Assembly (NCBI GenBank): GCA_026545765.1
Contig: CM048841.1
Coordinates: forward strand, 74,522,217 to 74,586,216
Length of the DNA: 64,000 nucleotides
Direction of reading: 5' to 3'
Origin: Plantago major
Lineage: Eukaryota > Streptophyta > Magnoliopsida > Lamiales > Plantaginaceae
The position numbers and the translations under genes were made by a program. Within the stretch, counting starts at the first letter, position 1; each line of letters opens with the position of its first letter. Shown here one piece after another: positions 21,453-32,569 of the stretch. The notes under the pieces are model-generated. The model made no database searches. It had not been told where the DNA came from and worked only from the letters and a program-made list of their open reading frames with translations.

Positions 21453-23088
21453 ATGGCACCCATGAAGATGACCACAAAGAACCCTAAGGCCGTATCATCT
21501 GCTCCTACTGAAAAGCAAGGAGGAAAGGAACTCAAGGTATTGAATAAACGCCTTCTGGAAAAGTTCACCCCATCTGACTGGAATCCGAGTCACAAAATTA
21601 ATTGGGGAGATTTTCTAGTAAAGAAGTATGTACCAGCAGTCATACCCTCAAGGCCAGATAGGAAACTGATATTGGGGATGCTGAAAAGTTCCCATATCTA
21701 CAAGTTTACATGCTGCACCGATGGACTATCCACCTTTGGATGTGTTGGAGTTCTATAACAGCTCCAAAATCTTCACAAAAATTGTGAATGATGAAGAAGA
21801 GAAGTACTTGCAGACTGAAGTTCAAGGACAAGAAATCGTCCTAGACTGCAAGACTTTCTGCAAAATGTTCCGATTGAAAAATCAAGGAACAATTGAAGAC
21901 ATCAACATCAGGGATGCTCCCATGATTGAAGGTGTTAAAGAGCTATTTGAAGAAATTCAATTAGAGAATGCAAAAGGTTGCCCAGGAGACTTTATTCTGA
22001 AAGCCATCAGAACTAGTCATCTCCAGAAACACTGGAGTACCTTAGCTCTCATTCTGGTCCGTTGCTTTGATGGCAACAAAGGTGGAGTGGACCAGATAAG
22101 CATGGAGAGATGGATGATGATGCACCTTCTGAACAAGAAGCATGAAGGGCAGGAAACCCACTTTAACTGGGGGAAGTACGCCTTCAACAAATTCCTTGGG
22201 CATATTGAAGAGTTTGAGCCCAAGATCATCAATGACCTTGCTGAGCCAAAGGCCAATATGCATTTTGGTCTCAGAATTTGTCACATTCTGAAAAGATTGG
22301 GAGTCACTCTCACAGAGAGGCAGGAAATCCCAGTCACCAACTCCCTTTTCAGACACGCCTTTGAAGAAAAGGAGAGACTTGCTGCTGAGAAAGCACTCAG
22401 AAAGGCAGAAGAAGAAGAAGAAGAAGAAGAAGAAACTGCCCAGCAAGGTGATGAGGTTTCTGAGCCAACGTCAGCTCAACCTCAAACTGCCAAGAGAAAA
22501 AGGACTCAACATAAAAGAGTACCTAAGCCCCAACAAAAAGAAATAGAGGCACAACCTTGTGGAGACAATGTCTCAGAAAATGTTGTTTGCCCAGAAAGGC
22601 AGCTCCAGAAAGCACCAAGGATTCTGAGACAGACAGCTCCAGAACTATCAAGGGATGACCGCAACATTATAGATGGGTCAGCTCCCAATATGGACAGTGA
22701 CTCTGAAGAGGATGAACAAATCCAAGAGGCACTCAAAAGGTCCAAGATAGAAACACATGGAGGAGCATCTAGCTCAGCTCCTCAAGGTCAAAGGAGCACT
22801 TCTGCCCAGCGGGAAGAAGAAGGCCTGGGAAAAGAGAATAGAATGAGGGAAGATATCGCCATTGCTTCCACATTCACAATGCCAGCACTTAATATGGCTG
22901 AAGAAAACCCTGTTCTTGAACAGGTTCCTCAACCTTCTGAGAAAGCTCAACTCTCAGAAAGGGATCAAACTGAGATGGAGACTCAGAATGATATTGCAGA
23001 GGAGACTAACAATGAGCACAGAGAGACCGTGGAATCACCACAAGTCCAAGAGGCCAATGATCAGCCTGAACTTATTCAGCTAGCAAAA
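21453..23088 (+). pseudogene. S third ORF, first exon (env-like position)
   Basis: Starts MAPMKMTTKNPKAVSSAP at 21453. A one-base shift near 21690-21720 leads into a 460-codon open stretch with PPLDVLEFYNSSKIF, VQGQEIVLDCKTFCKMFRL, HWSTLALILVRCFDG and AFNKFLGHIEEFEPK. The layout resembles the 'putative plant transposon protein' families that follow pol in plant Sireviruses, which is the place of an env-like gene. From residue ~215 on it is a low-complexity Glu run (GAA repeats at 22405-22435) and acidic, Gln/Pro-rich sequence. No signal peptide or clear membrane segment is seen. The exon end is uncertain (GT at 23089 or 23096). Function unknown. Confidence 0.6.
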
Positions 23089-23155
23089 GTAGTTTGTATC
23101 TAACTTGTCAACATTAAAATGTTAACTTGTTACTCATAAGCTTCATTTGTTACAG

Positions 23156-23885
23156 GCCAACATGGAGACACACTTTCAGGGGGAAGAAAATTTGTCCACC
23201 CCCTTGAATCAAGAAGAGGTTCCTCCAACCTCAGAACATCAAGAAGAGCCTGTCCCACATGTAGTACAGCTATTTCTGAACAAGAAATAACTAAATTAAA
23301 AATTCTCTTGAAATCTTGTGTTCTAATCTTGTTAATGTCTCTTATTAGGCTCTAACTGAGGATGTAGTGGTGGTGGAACCAACACCCCAAAACCAAGAGA
23401 TTCCAGAGGCTGAAAATCTCTCTGAGGAAGTATTTACTGAGCCTTCTACTGAGAAGGTAAGTAATCAGTAATAGTCTCTTTCAAGAATGCTCTGGAAAAC
23501 CCACTACTAAAACTTTTATGGTTATTCTTACAGGCTTAGTCAGAAGAACAAGTGGATGGAGAAACAATTGTGTTATCTCCTCCAAAGGAAACTGAAACTG
23601 CTGAACAAGCAGCATCTGCAGAAAAGGTGCCAGAAACCCCAAAGGTTTCTGAGGAACATGCTACTGAGCTTCCTCACTTGGAAGTAAGTGAAGCCACATA
23701 AAGCATATTTCTATCTATCTTTCTCTAATAAACAAGTTTCTGAAACCATAACTGATTCTAATTCTCAGGTTCAAGTAGAAAGAAAGGATGCTGAGGACCA
23801 GACTTCTCCTCACACCAAAGTATCTGAGGTCTCTGAGACCAAACAAGCAAAAGTCCAAGCAGATGAGCCTAGTGTTTCTACACAG
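23156..23885 (+). pseudogene. S third ORF, run of phase-0 mini-exons
   Basis: Short acidic Glu/Pro/Val-rich coding blocks are separated by sequences with plant intron ends. Blocks: 23156 to about 23260 (after TTGTTACAG); 23349-23456 (108 nt, ends AAG before GTAAGT); 23534-23683 (150 nt, ends GAA before GTAAGT); 23769-23885 (117 nt, ends CAG before GTATGC). The next acceptor CTTTCAG ends at 23967. The last three blocks are exact multiples of three and stay in frame with 23968-26037. Three of the four start with GC(T/C). The introns after 23456, 23683 and 23885 are 77, 85 and 82 nt. A TAG is the second codon of the 23534 block. Confidence 0.55.
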
Positions 23886-23967
23886 GTATGCTCAGAAAGC
23901 TTACTCTTTGCACACAGATACTAACACAAGTGGTTTGAACAAAACTAACTTGATCCCTTTCTTTCAG

Positions 23968-26037
23968 GCTCAAAGTCTAGTGCCAGTTGATTTACTCAAG
24001 GCCTTCCAGAAGCACACTTTAAAGAAACATCTCAAGTGCTTCCGACAATGGCAGAAACTCAGAAAGGCTGACCTTTCTAAAGTACCTAGAGTAATCGATG
24101 TCCCAGAAAACAGGGCAATTGCCCTAAATCTGGAGGATTACATCCATGCATTGTTCCCAACAGAGTCCAACTCATTTGCCACTCTGATGCATGAAGACTT
24201 CATTCATGAAGTAGCACAAAGACTCATAGCAGATTTTAAGTCTGCGGATGCTCAAACCCAAGAGCAGATGGTTACCCATCCTGCCCTGCCCAGCAAACTC
24301 ACTACTTATCCAGCTGAGCAAGAAGAAGTAAATGGGAGGATGATTACATTCCCAAATGTGATCAACCTGGTTTCTGAAGATGAGGAAGAGATGGACGAAA
24401 ATGATTTTCAAGAACCTCCCTCTGCGCATCTAAACCAAGAAGCAAAGAAAAAGGATGATGATGATGATGATAACCAGAATGATGATCCTCAACCTGGACA
24501 AGGTGGGATTCAGAAAGCTAACAACGGAAGTGGAGCACAGGATATTCCTTCCAATGCTCAGAAAGCCCCATCATCATCACCTCCCAAGTCTCATCAAGAT
24601 ACCCAACAGGCTGAGCACAATGATGCCATTGAAGAAATTTCAGCCGCTGAGTTCAGGATTGAACAACTCAGAAAGCTGTTGGAAGAAGAAAAGAGAATCA
24701 ACTTAGAGTGCCAAGCTCTTGTTGATGAGAAGGAAGCCAAAATTGAAAAGCTCAAAGAAGCTAATGCTGAAGAATTAGCCCTTCTGGATGAGCAAAGAAG
24801 TTTGGAAAGAGAAATCAGCATTACCGCAGCTGAAATTGATGCCATGCGTGATGTTGATGACGATGCACTAGATGCTAAGGCTGCATCAGAAAGACCTTCT
24901 ACATCTTCTCAGAAGGCCAGCACACTTGATGGAAAACAGAAGAAGATTGTCAATCTGCAAACAATCCAAGAAAAGGGTTACGACAGTGATGCTGAAACCC
25001 ACAACTTGATTACTGAAGCTGAAGATGAGAGACTATTCACTCAACAAAAGAGAGCCCTACTTGCTCCTCATATATTCTCTGCACCAGGTAGTTCAAGAAG
25101 TAAAGAGCACCGTGCAAGGAACAATGTCTTTTTGGAACTCAGAGAGACACTAGTTGCCCAAGACACAGAAGTGCTAAAATCCATCCTAGAAGAGATGAAG
25201 CCATTGGCTGCTGCTTTACTCAACAGAGCAACCAGCATAGCTCTTTCTCAGAAAGACCTAGGGTTGGTCAGGGATGAGGATTGTAACAATGCTAATGCAG
25301 CATTGAATGAAGCCAGCCATGCTGTTCTACAAGCCAACACTATCCTAAGGCCGCTTGAAGAGTTCAACAGAAAGGAGCAGGAACTTGTTAGGCAGAACAC
25401 AGAGCTAAAGAAAGAAATCCAAGAACAGGTCAGGGTGCATAACAACCTCCAGAAAAACTTTGAATCACTCTCTGAAGCTTATTCTATCATGAGTCAGTCA
25501 TTCATGACTAAGGGGGGAGAAGAGATGCCTCAGAAAGTCAGAGGAAGAAAAAGAAAACAATCAAACCCTCCCTCCTCAAGTCAACTAGTCATCAAGGACA
25601 TCAGAGATGCCCCTGCAGAAGAAGTTGTTCCAGATCAACTAGCCAGAAGGCTGAGAAGTATGCTTACTAGGGGAACCAAGTCCCTTAGGATCTCAGATGG
25701 GAACAACCAGAATAATCCTGAAGAAGGAGAAGTAAGAGGCCAAGAAAGCTGCAAGCCTCCAACTTTGAACTTCAATGATGATGAGGATGAATCTGATACA
25801 GATGAACATCCACTTCCCAAAAGAAGGAGACAAGCAACTACTTCACAACCTCCCTTGGCAGCAATGCCTTTGGCAGCCAGAACTCCTTCTGGAAACACCA
25901 AGTCAAGACAAGGAACATTCACCAGCACAGTCCCAAGGCAGGATGAAAGGGTTAGAGGATCTCCTGACAGAAGGCCACCTAACAGAAAGGCAAGAAGGGA
26001 TTCCCAGTTTGGCAGAATAAACAGAGAAACTCATTAA
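23968..26037 (+). pseudogene. S third ORF, large coiled-coil exon
   Basis: About 690 codons without a stop. It begins AQSLVPVDLLKAFQKHTLKK, continues with an acidic Asp-rich stretch (24450-24480), then a long coiled coil with heptads such as FRIEQLRKLLEEEKRINLEC and KIEKLKEANAEELALLDEQ (about 24650-24850). A second helical region (QELVRQNTELKKEIQEQVRV) lies near 25380-25440. The C-terminal part is basic and Pro/Ser-rich (KRRRQATTSQPP). No catalytic motif is seen. It could be structural or an env-like remnant. An upstream ATG at 23788 lies in the preceding exon and intron; reading across that intron is probably not the real protein. Confidence 0.6.
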
Positions 26038-26667
26038 GAAAGGCCAACTAATGCCCACATTGAGTATGTGAAGACCAGTAATGAAGAGTCTTCATATAGG
26101 TGCATTCTGAACAAGAGAGGGTAATGGATTCTGGAACTACAACATCTACTTGTCAATGATAAGTTTCCAACTCCCATCCTCAACCAGATCCTGAAATGGA
26201 GAGAAGGCAAGCCAGAACTGCTAAAACCTGAGCACCTTCATGCCTGGCTAAATTTTGAAGTAGAAAAGAGGAATGAAGCCAGAAAGATGGATCTTTCTTT
26301 TGCTTGTCCTTACCCAAAGCCTGATGATGTAGACAAGGTAAGAAAAATGGATGGTAGCTATAGCAGAAAGAACAAACTAGGTGTTCCAACCTATGAGTCA
26401 TTCTATATGACACTGGATGAATACCTAGATGATTTACACTATCTGGAAGAAATATACAAATATTTCAACCTATCTCAGCTGCAAATAGACCACTCCTGGG
26501 TGTGGGGAAAGTACTTCTGGGTCAAACACTTTTTGCGAAAGAACCACAAGCTTGGAAAGAGTTATCATGAAATATGTGACTTATCCAGCAAGACAGAGCT
26601 CTCTGTCCGAAGGATTCTTTATGACTATGTCCAAGAATGCGGAAAAGTCGATGATCATGTCAACTGA
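26038..26667 (+). pseudogene. S third ORF, C-terminal part
   Basis: After the TAA at 26035-26037 and another stop near 26124 the reading continues: ILNQILKWREGKPELLKPEH, then from 26287 a 126-codon stretch with YESFYMTLDEYLDDLHYLEE and HSWVWGKYFWVKHFLRKNHK. The aromatic-rich composition looks like a folded domain. I do not recognise it. It ends at TGA 26665-26667. Confidence 0.5.
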
Positions 26668-27054
26668 TCCAGAAAGGATGCTGAAGAACTTGAGGTATCT
26701 GTTCCCAAGTTGCATTTCTGAAGACTTGAAGACTAGTAAAATTAGAATACTCTCTTGGATTTTTGTAATCTTGCTGATTGTTTCTGAATTTCTCTATCTG
26801 TAAAAGTTGCATCTTATTCTGTAAACTGTACCTATCTGAAGATCATACTCTCAGATACATTCTAATAGATGACAACTTATCAGCAAAGATCACTTCTTGT
26901 GATTTGGTTGATGTTTACTTTCTGCACTTAATTCAACTAAAATTGAATATCATTTGAAATGATTAAGTGGTGGATTGTTTTCTCTTCCAGGATTACAAAT
27001 TTGTAATAGGACTTAAAAGATAGTCATGGATGACTGATCAAAAAGGGGGAAATT
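26668..27054 (+). other. S 3' untranslated region and polypurine tract
   Basis: No coding sequence seen. The purine run CAAAAAGGGGGAAATT at about 27039-27054 abuts the 3' LTR start TGTTAGGA and is the expected polypurine tract. Confidence 0.75.
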
Positions 27055-28490
27055 TGTTAGGAATATCTGTTAGTATTTTGATCACTCATCACATGTTTTT
27101 ATCTTAGCCAGAAAGGTGATTAAGTACTCTTGGTTCACTTGAACATTGTAAAAGAGGAAATCACTGAGTATGATTAGTCTAGTAAATCTTGTATTAGGAT
27201 TATAGGTCTACGAGTGTAATTTTTATTTCCAGAAGACCATGAAGATCAATCCTAGCAATGGAGATTATCTGAAGATTAGAAGACTGAAGATTGTGCAAGA
27301 TTTATAAAGACATCAAGGTTTAGTCTAACTCAGAAAGACTGTGTCCTTAATCCTCACTTAAGTATATTTACTTACATTTGAAATAAGGTTTTGGACATAT
27401 GACATCATGAGTATGGAACATGCAAGCCATCAGAAAGGCTCATGTATCCGTTGAAGACTACAGGATAAGAAATAGTACAAGTGCATTAATTGCTTCGGCA
27501 GAAAAGCTGCTGAAACACAGTCCTCTCTGAGACATGAGAGAAGAACTTCTGAGTACTCATTTCAAGATAAGTATAGACTGAATTTGAATTGTGTCTAACG
27601 GATATCATTCCAACGACTCTCAAATTCATCTATAAATATCACATACTTAGATGCTGAGAAATACAACATACCTTAGAACGCTCTATCTTGCAAACTTACC
27701 ATCAAGCAAAGTATTCTCTCAAGCACTCTACTACCCTTTCTGAAAGCTTTCTGTTGCTCGAAGAATCACTAGTAGTTCTAAGTTGTCCTGAACCTTAACA
27801 AGAGATCGTTATTCGTGAAAGAGTTGAACTATCAGATACCCTTTATGAAGCTCATTCTCTAGAACGGACATCAATTACTTGGGTCAGTAAAGAGCAGACT
27901 GCCATCCACTGAACAAGTGTATTAAGTAGTCTTGTTCTATTAGGCTCTCTGAAAATATAACTGAAAAGTTATACGAGAAGCCTCTCTGACAAACCTTATA
28001 ACCAACACCATCAAGGCGTGGAGTAGAGGAAGTACTTGATTTGGGAAATCAAGGAATAACTCCAAGGTTATATGAGTAGAGGAAGTACTTAGCTCTAGGA
28101 GCTGGGGAATAACTCAGGGGGAACATTTGGTTGGGAAACATTTGTTTAAGAATCTTAGAATAAGATTATTGTAAGGAGAACTCAATTGTCTATTCTAGTG
28201 AATTCTAGGTCTCAGAAAAGACCGAAGTGGATTAGTTGGAGGATTACGCCACCTTCAGATACCACTATACTTGCTGTGTCATTTACCTTTCTATATTTGC
28301 ATTTCAGCAAAGCACACACACATACTTATTGTTTCTGCACTTACCTATCTTAAATTCTTCCGCACTCTGAACTTAAGTATCAAAAACCCCCCAGGTTTCT
28401 GAGAAACTGTTTTTATCGACAAAAGTTTTAAAAGACTATTCACCCCCCCCCCCCCTCTAGTCTTTTACTTTGCCGTTATCGGGACTAACA
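27055..28490 (+). repeat. S 3' LTR
   Basis: 1436 bp from TGTTAGGAAT to GGGACTAACA. TATAAATA lies at 27631-27638. It contains the two ~60-bp related blocks ending AGGAAGTACTT and a poly-C run near 28442-28455. It is complete, so it serves as reference for the split 5' LTR. It is followed by GTCTC of the host element B. Confidence 0.93.
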
Positions 28491-28930
28491 GTCTCTATAG
28501 TATCAATTCACAACATATTGAGAGATAGTTTTTCTTGTGTTTACTAGACATTGTTGTCGAATTCATTTGTGAGTAGTCTCTAGGGATTGAGATTTACTTT
28601 AGCGTCTCGAACTAGAATAGGTTTTTTATTATATGTTCTAGGTCTAGTCTTTGCAGTTTAATCATTCGTTTGTGATTGATTAAACCTAGTTTTTGTAATT
28701 CTACTTGTCTTGATAGTGGAAATTTAGCTTTAAGGCACGTCAAGATATTTTTATATATACTGGCTAGAATTTATTTGTGGTGTTCAGTATCTTTATCCGA
28801 TGCAAACCGCCTGTTACATCGTTCATTCGCTCTTTGTCTTTCTTTGTTGAAGACGTTGTTGAATCAACACCATAGTCAACATCGTCTGAAACTTGTCCAG
28901 AGTACCCATCCCGGTCCAATAGTTCTAACA
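28491..28930 (+). repeat. B 5' LTR, right part
   Basis: Matches 41416-41830 of the B 3' LTR, including TCAATTCACAACATATTGAG and the terminal CCAATAGTTCTAACA. It begins at the insertion point of S. Confidence 0.92.
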
Positions 28931-28932
28931 AG

Positions 28933-28945
28933 TGGCATTAGAGCC
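28933..28945 (+). other. B primer binding site (initiator Met tRNA type)
   Basis: TGGCATTAGAGCC two bases after the LTR end. It differs at two positions from TGGTATCAGAGCC, the usual site complementary to initiator methionine tRNA in plant copia elements. Confidence 0.8.
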
Positions 28946-28986
28946 AGACACCTAATTAATTGGTGTCTGGATTTGGTACTGCTACA

Positions 28987-30366
28987 ATGGACTCTATCAA
29001 TCTTAATGCTAAGAGACCACCTATGTTGGATGGGTCGAACTACAACTACTGGTAGATCAGACTCAGGACGCACATCAAATCAATTAAAGTTCGTTCCTGG
29101 AAATCTGTTCTTGAAGGCTACAGGGCACCTACCATAGGTCCGGATGCTGATGGAGATGTCATTCCAAAATCAGAAAATCAATGGACAGGTGAGGAATATG
29201 CTGAATGTTCCTATAATGAAAAAGCCTTCAATGCCATTTTTGCTCAAGTCGATGCTCATATGTTCAAAATTACTCAGAATTGTACTACTGCTAAACAAGC
29301 TTGGGACTTACTTAAAATTCATTGTGAAGGTGATAGCAGTGTGAAGCAAACTAAACTTAGGATGCTCAATTCAAAATTTGAAAATTTAAGAATGGCTGAA
29401 GAAGAATCTATTGACTCTTATTTTGATAAAATTCTTACTATTGCTAATGATTGTCAGACTTTAGGTGAGCCTATTTCAAACAAACAACTTGTTAGCAAAG
29501 CCATTCGTACTCTCTCTTCAAAATTTGATACAAAATGCACTGTTTTAGAAGATAAAAAAAAATCTTGCAACTAGGGACTTTCATTCCTTGATGAACAACT
29601 TGAAAAACTATGAGCTCAAACAGAATGAGCGACAGGGTGTGAAAAGTCATAGTCTTTCCCTTCACTCTAAGTCGAATGTTTCTGAGACTGAAAGTAGTAG
29701 TGATGAATATGATGAGACGACTAATGAGATGTTTTCTAAAGAGTACAACAAGCTTCTTAAAACTTCAACAGAACCGATTTTAAGGTTAACCCAAGAAGTA
29801 GCTCTCAAAGTACTCCTAAGACTGCTAATAAGTTCAAGAAATCCATTGATCTCCCTGCTTTTGATCCCAAAAAATTAGAAAAGGTTAGATGTTTTGAATG
29901 TCAAGGTTGGGGTCACTTTCAAAGTGAATGTGCTAACACACTTTGCAAGAAGGGTAAAACGTTTCTTGCTTGTCTTAGTGATGATTCGGGTGATGAACAG
30001 GAAACTGGAACTGCAAATAATCGAGTTGCTTCTCTGTCAACTGTTCTGGACGATGTTGGGAACCAATGTTTGGTCAACTGTGACAACTCAACATCATCGC
30101 AGATGATCTACTTTGATTATGATGACTCTCAGAACTGTGAAAGGATTCTGGATGATGAATTTACAGACTCTGAAGTAACCTGTTCTACTAACTATAAATG
30201 TTTGCATGGCTCAGTTGATGTGTGTGTAGATTATCCTTTTGAAGAAAAGTTCACTCCTGAACAAATGGTGGAGGAACTGAAGCTTATGTATGAATCGCTC
30301 TTAAAGGAATGGAAGAAGATCAAGAAACAGTCAAAGCATCTTGGAAGGGAGAATGAAAGCCTAACA
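28987..30366 (+). pseudogene. B gag
   Basis: Starts MDSINLNAKRPPMLDGSNYN at 28987. A TAG at 29053-29055 follows NYNYW. The gag core of the copia UBN2 type continues with KAFNAIFAQVDAHMFKITQN, AWDLLKIHCEGDSSVKQTKL and SIDSYFDKILTIANDC to a stop near 29572. After frame changes, a zinc knuckle CFECQGWGHFQSEC is encoded near 29891. The rest to 30366 is acidic and Lys-rich with a short coiled coil. Confidence 0.85.
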
Positions 30367-30599
30367 TAAACCACAGTGAAACTTGAAGTGGCTTTGACTC
30401 GGAAATACTCTGAGTTTGAAAGGTAACCTCTGAACTAAATAGTGCTAAGAAACTCATTGCTAAGTGGAACTCTGCTACTGCTATGCTTGATGAGTCTCTT
30501 GATATGGGTAATGAGGGAACTGTTGGTTTGGGTTATTCTGGTTCTTATGACTCTTCTGCCTCTGATGTCTTTATCTGTAAACCTGACACTGATTGCTCT

Positions 30600-31535
30600 A
30601 AGGTAACTGTTAAATCTCTTTCTGAACTAATTGATGGACCATTTTTTGTAAAATAAAAAGGTGTTTTGAATGAAGATAAGAGGAAAACTTTTGTGTGTCA
30701 GTACTGTCTCAAAACTGGACACATTAAACCTTACTGATTTCAGTATCGAAAAGTTTTGTGAAAGAACAAGAAAATTGAAACAACTAATGTTGAGGTTAAT
30801 GTTGCCTCAACATCGAAGTCAACAGTGTCAGTTTCTAAGACTCAAACATCAGTTGCACCAGTACAGAAAGCTAAACCTACTGGAATGGTGAAAAATCAGA
30901 AAGAAAAGTCTAAGAAATATTGGGCACCCAGAGAAAAGATAGTATGTAATGTTGCTTTTTTTGTTGCTTCTTCACCTGACAATGCAGGAAACTGGTACCT
31001 TGATAGTGGCTGCTCAAGACACATGATTGGAGCTAAAGACCATCTTACTAGCTTTGTTCCTCAATGCACCGGCATGGTAACATATGGTGGAGGTCACAAA
31101 AGTAGAGTACTTGGAAAGGGTGTACTTAACCTTGATGGTTTTCCTCTCTTGAATAATGTACTCTTGGTAGAAGGTGTCAGGTCAACAGACAATTGTTATG
31201 TGGTGGCTGATCCCCACAAATGAAATTTGACAAAAGAAGATGTTGTTGTGATATGGCATAAGAAGCTTGGTCATGTGAACTACAGGGAACATCTAGGGAA
31301 GCTTAATGCAAAGAGTGACAAGGGTATCTTTGTTGGATATTCACTTAATAGTCATGCATTTAGAGTTTACAATCCAAGGATGCAAACTATTCAGGAATCT
31401 GTGAATGTTATTGTTGATGATTCTGTCCCTTTTGCTCAGAAACAGGTTAGTGCAGGTACTGAACCAAAAGCTCCAGAGACTGTCAGTGAAATACTGAACG
31501 ATGTTGAGAATATTGTTGACTCAACACTGCCCTAA
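30600..31535 (+). pseudogene. B second zinc knuckle, protease and integrase remnant
   Basis: Around 30690-30737 a second C-X2-C-X4-H-X4 motif (CQYCLKTGHIKPY) ends in TGA at the place of the last Cys. The protease has WYLDSGCSRHMIG (near 30993). The GAG-pre-integrase block WHKKLGHVNYR (near 31254) is joined directly to the C-terminal end of integrase (KSDKGIFVGYSLNSHAFRVYN, near 31312). The whole catalytic core with its three acidic residues is therefore deleted. A stop at 31221-31223 precedes the block. Confidence 0.85.
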
Positions 31536-32569
31536 ACAACACTGACTGACAGCACCTCAGATGAATCTGTATCTGAAAAAGGAGAAGAACCTGAACAGGA
31601 GACAATTGAACATCAGTCTGAACCTCTGGACAGCATCAGACGTGATCCTCCTCCTAGAATTCGAAGAAATCACCCTAGCACTCAAGTGTTTGGAGATCTG
31701 AATGAAGGGATGAATATGAGGAAGAACACTAGGCGAAACCACAAAGATATGATTCCGCAACAAAGGGATGGTCTCTTTTTGTCTCAGGATAAATATGCTA
31801 GGAATCTGATCAAAAAGTTTGGTTTGGAGAACTCTAAGCCGTGCAGTAATCCTATGTCTACCTCTGTAAACCTGAGCAGAATCGATGTTGGAGAGGATGT
31901 TGACCCAACATTGTATAGATCAATGATCGGCAGCCTTATGTATCTGTCAGCCAGCCGACCTGACATCATGTTCTGTGTGTGTGTGTGTGCCAGGTATCAG
32001 TCTAACCCTAAAATCCCACACCAGACTGCAGTTAAAAGAATACTCAGATATATATCAAGAACTGTTAATCTTGATTATGGTATGCATGTGATACAAACAC
32101 TAATCTAGTGTGATTTAGTGATTCTGATTGGGTTGGTGATCTAGATGATAGAAAATCCACTAGTGGAGGTTGCTTTTATCTTGGTTTTAATTTAGTGTCT
32201 TGGTATAGCAAGAAACAGAACTGTGTGTCACTGTCAACTGCTGAATCTGAATATGTAGCAGCTGGGAGTTGTGTGACTCAACTAGTATGGTTGAAAAATA
32301 TGTTGCATGACTACTTTCTTCAAAGTGATACCCTGTTGTTGTTCTGTGATAAACTTAGTGCCTTAAATATTTCTAAGAACCCTGTTCAGCACTCACGCAC
32401 AAAACACATAGACATTAGGCATCATTTTCTTAGGGATTTGGTCAATAAGCAAGTAATTGACATAGAACACATAGATACAACCAATCAACTTGCAGATATA
32501 TTTACCAAGCCCTTAGATAGTGAGAGATTCTTCAGCCTTCGAAGATCTCTTGGTCTGTGCTCTCTGTGA
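31536..32569 (+). pseudogene. B reverse transcriptase remnant and RNase H
   Basis: The N-terminal linker (IRRNHPSTQVFGDLNEGMN) runs, after a short out-of-register piece, into the part of reverse transcriptase that lies after the catalytic box (GLFLSQDKYARNLIKKFGLE, SLMYLSASRPDIMF). The palm with the YVDD box is missing. RNase H follows, broken by a shift near 32105-32190: SWYSKKQNCVSLSTAESEYV, then RTKHIDIRHHFLRDLV, TNQLADIFTKPL, ending at 32569. Confidence 0.85.

Larger units (their letters stand above)
1..28490 (+). mobile_element. SIRE-type Ty1/copia retrotransposon S, interrupted by G1
   Basis: A Ty1/copia element identified by two matching LTRs (1-940 plus 15401-15561, and 27055-28490) around an internal region ordered gag zinc knuckle, protease, integrase, reverse transcriptase, RNase H, which is the copia order. 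A large extra ORF follows pol, as in the Sirevirus group. The first ~341 bp of the 5' LTR are outside the window: base 1 aligns with 27396 of the 3' LTR. Gypsy element G1 plus one copy of its target duplication (941-15405) is inserted in the 5' LTR. The base after the 3' LTR begins GTCTC, the expected right target duplication; the left copy would lie outside the window. All coding parts carry stops or frameshifts, so it is a decayed copy. Confidence 0.9.

Noticed and set aside
22042..22446. Minus-strand ORF with a poly-Phe run
   Set aside because: It is the complement of the GAA-repeat Glu run in the S third ORF.
31970..31990. GT repeat as a microsatellite insertion
   Set aside because: It encodes the ordinary CVCVCAR text of this copia polymerase region, so it is coding sequence.
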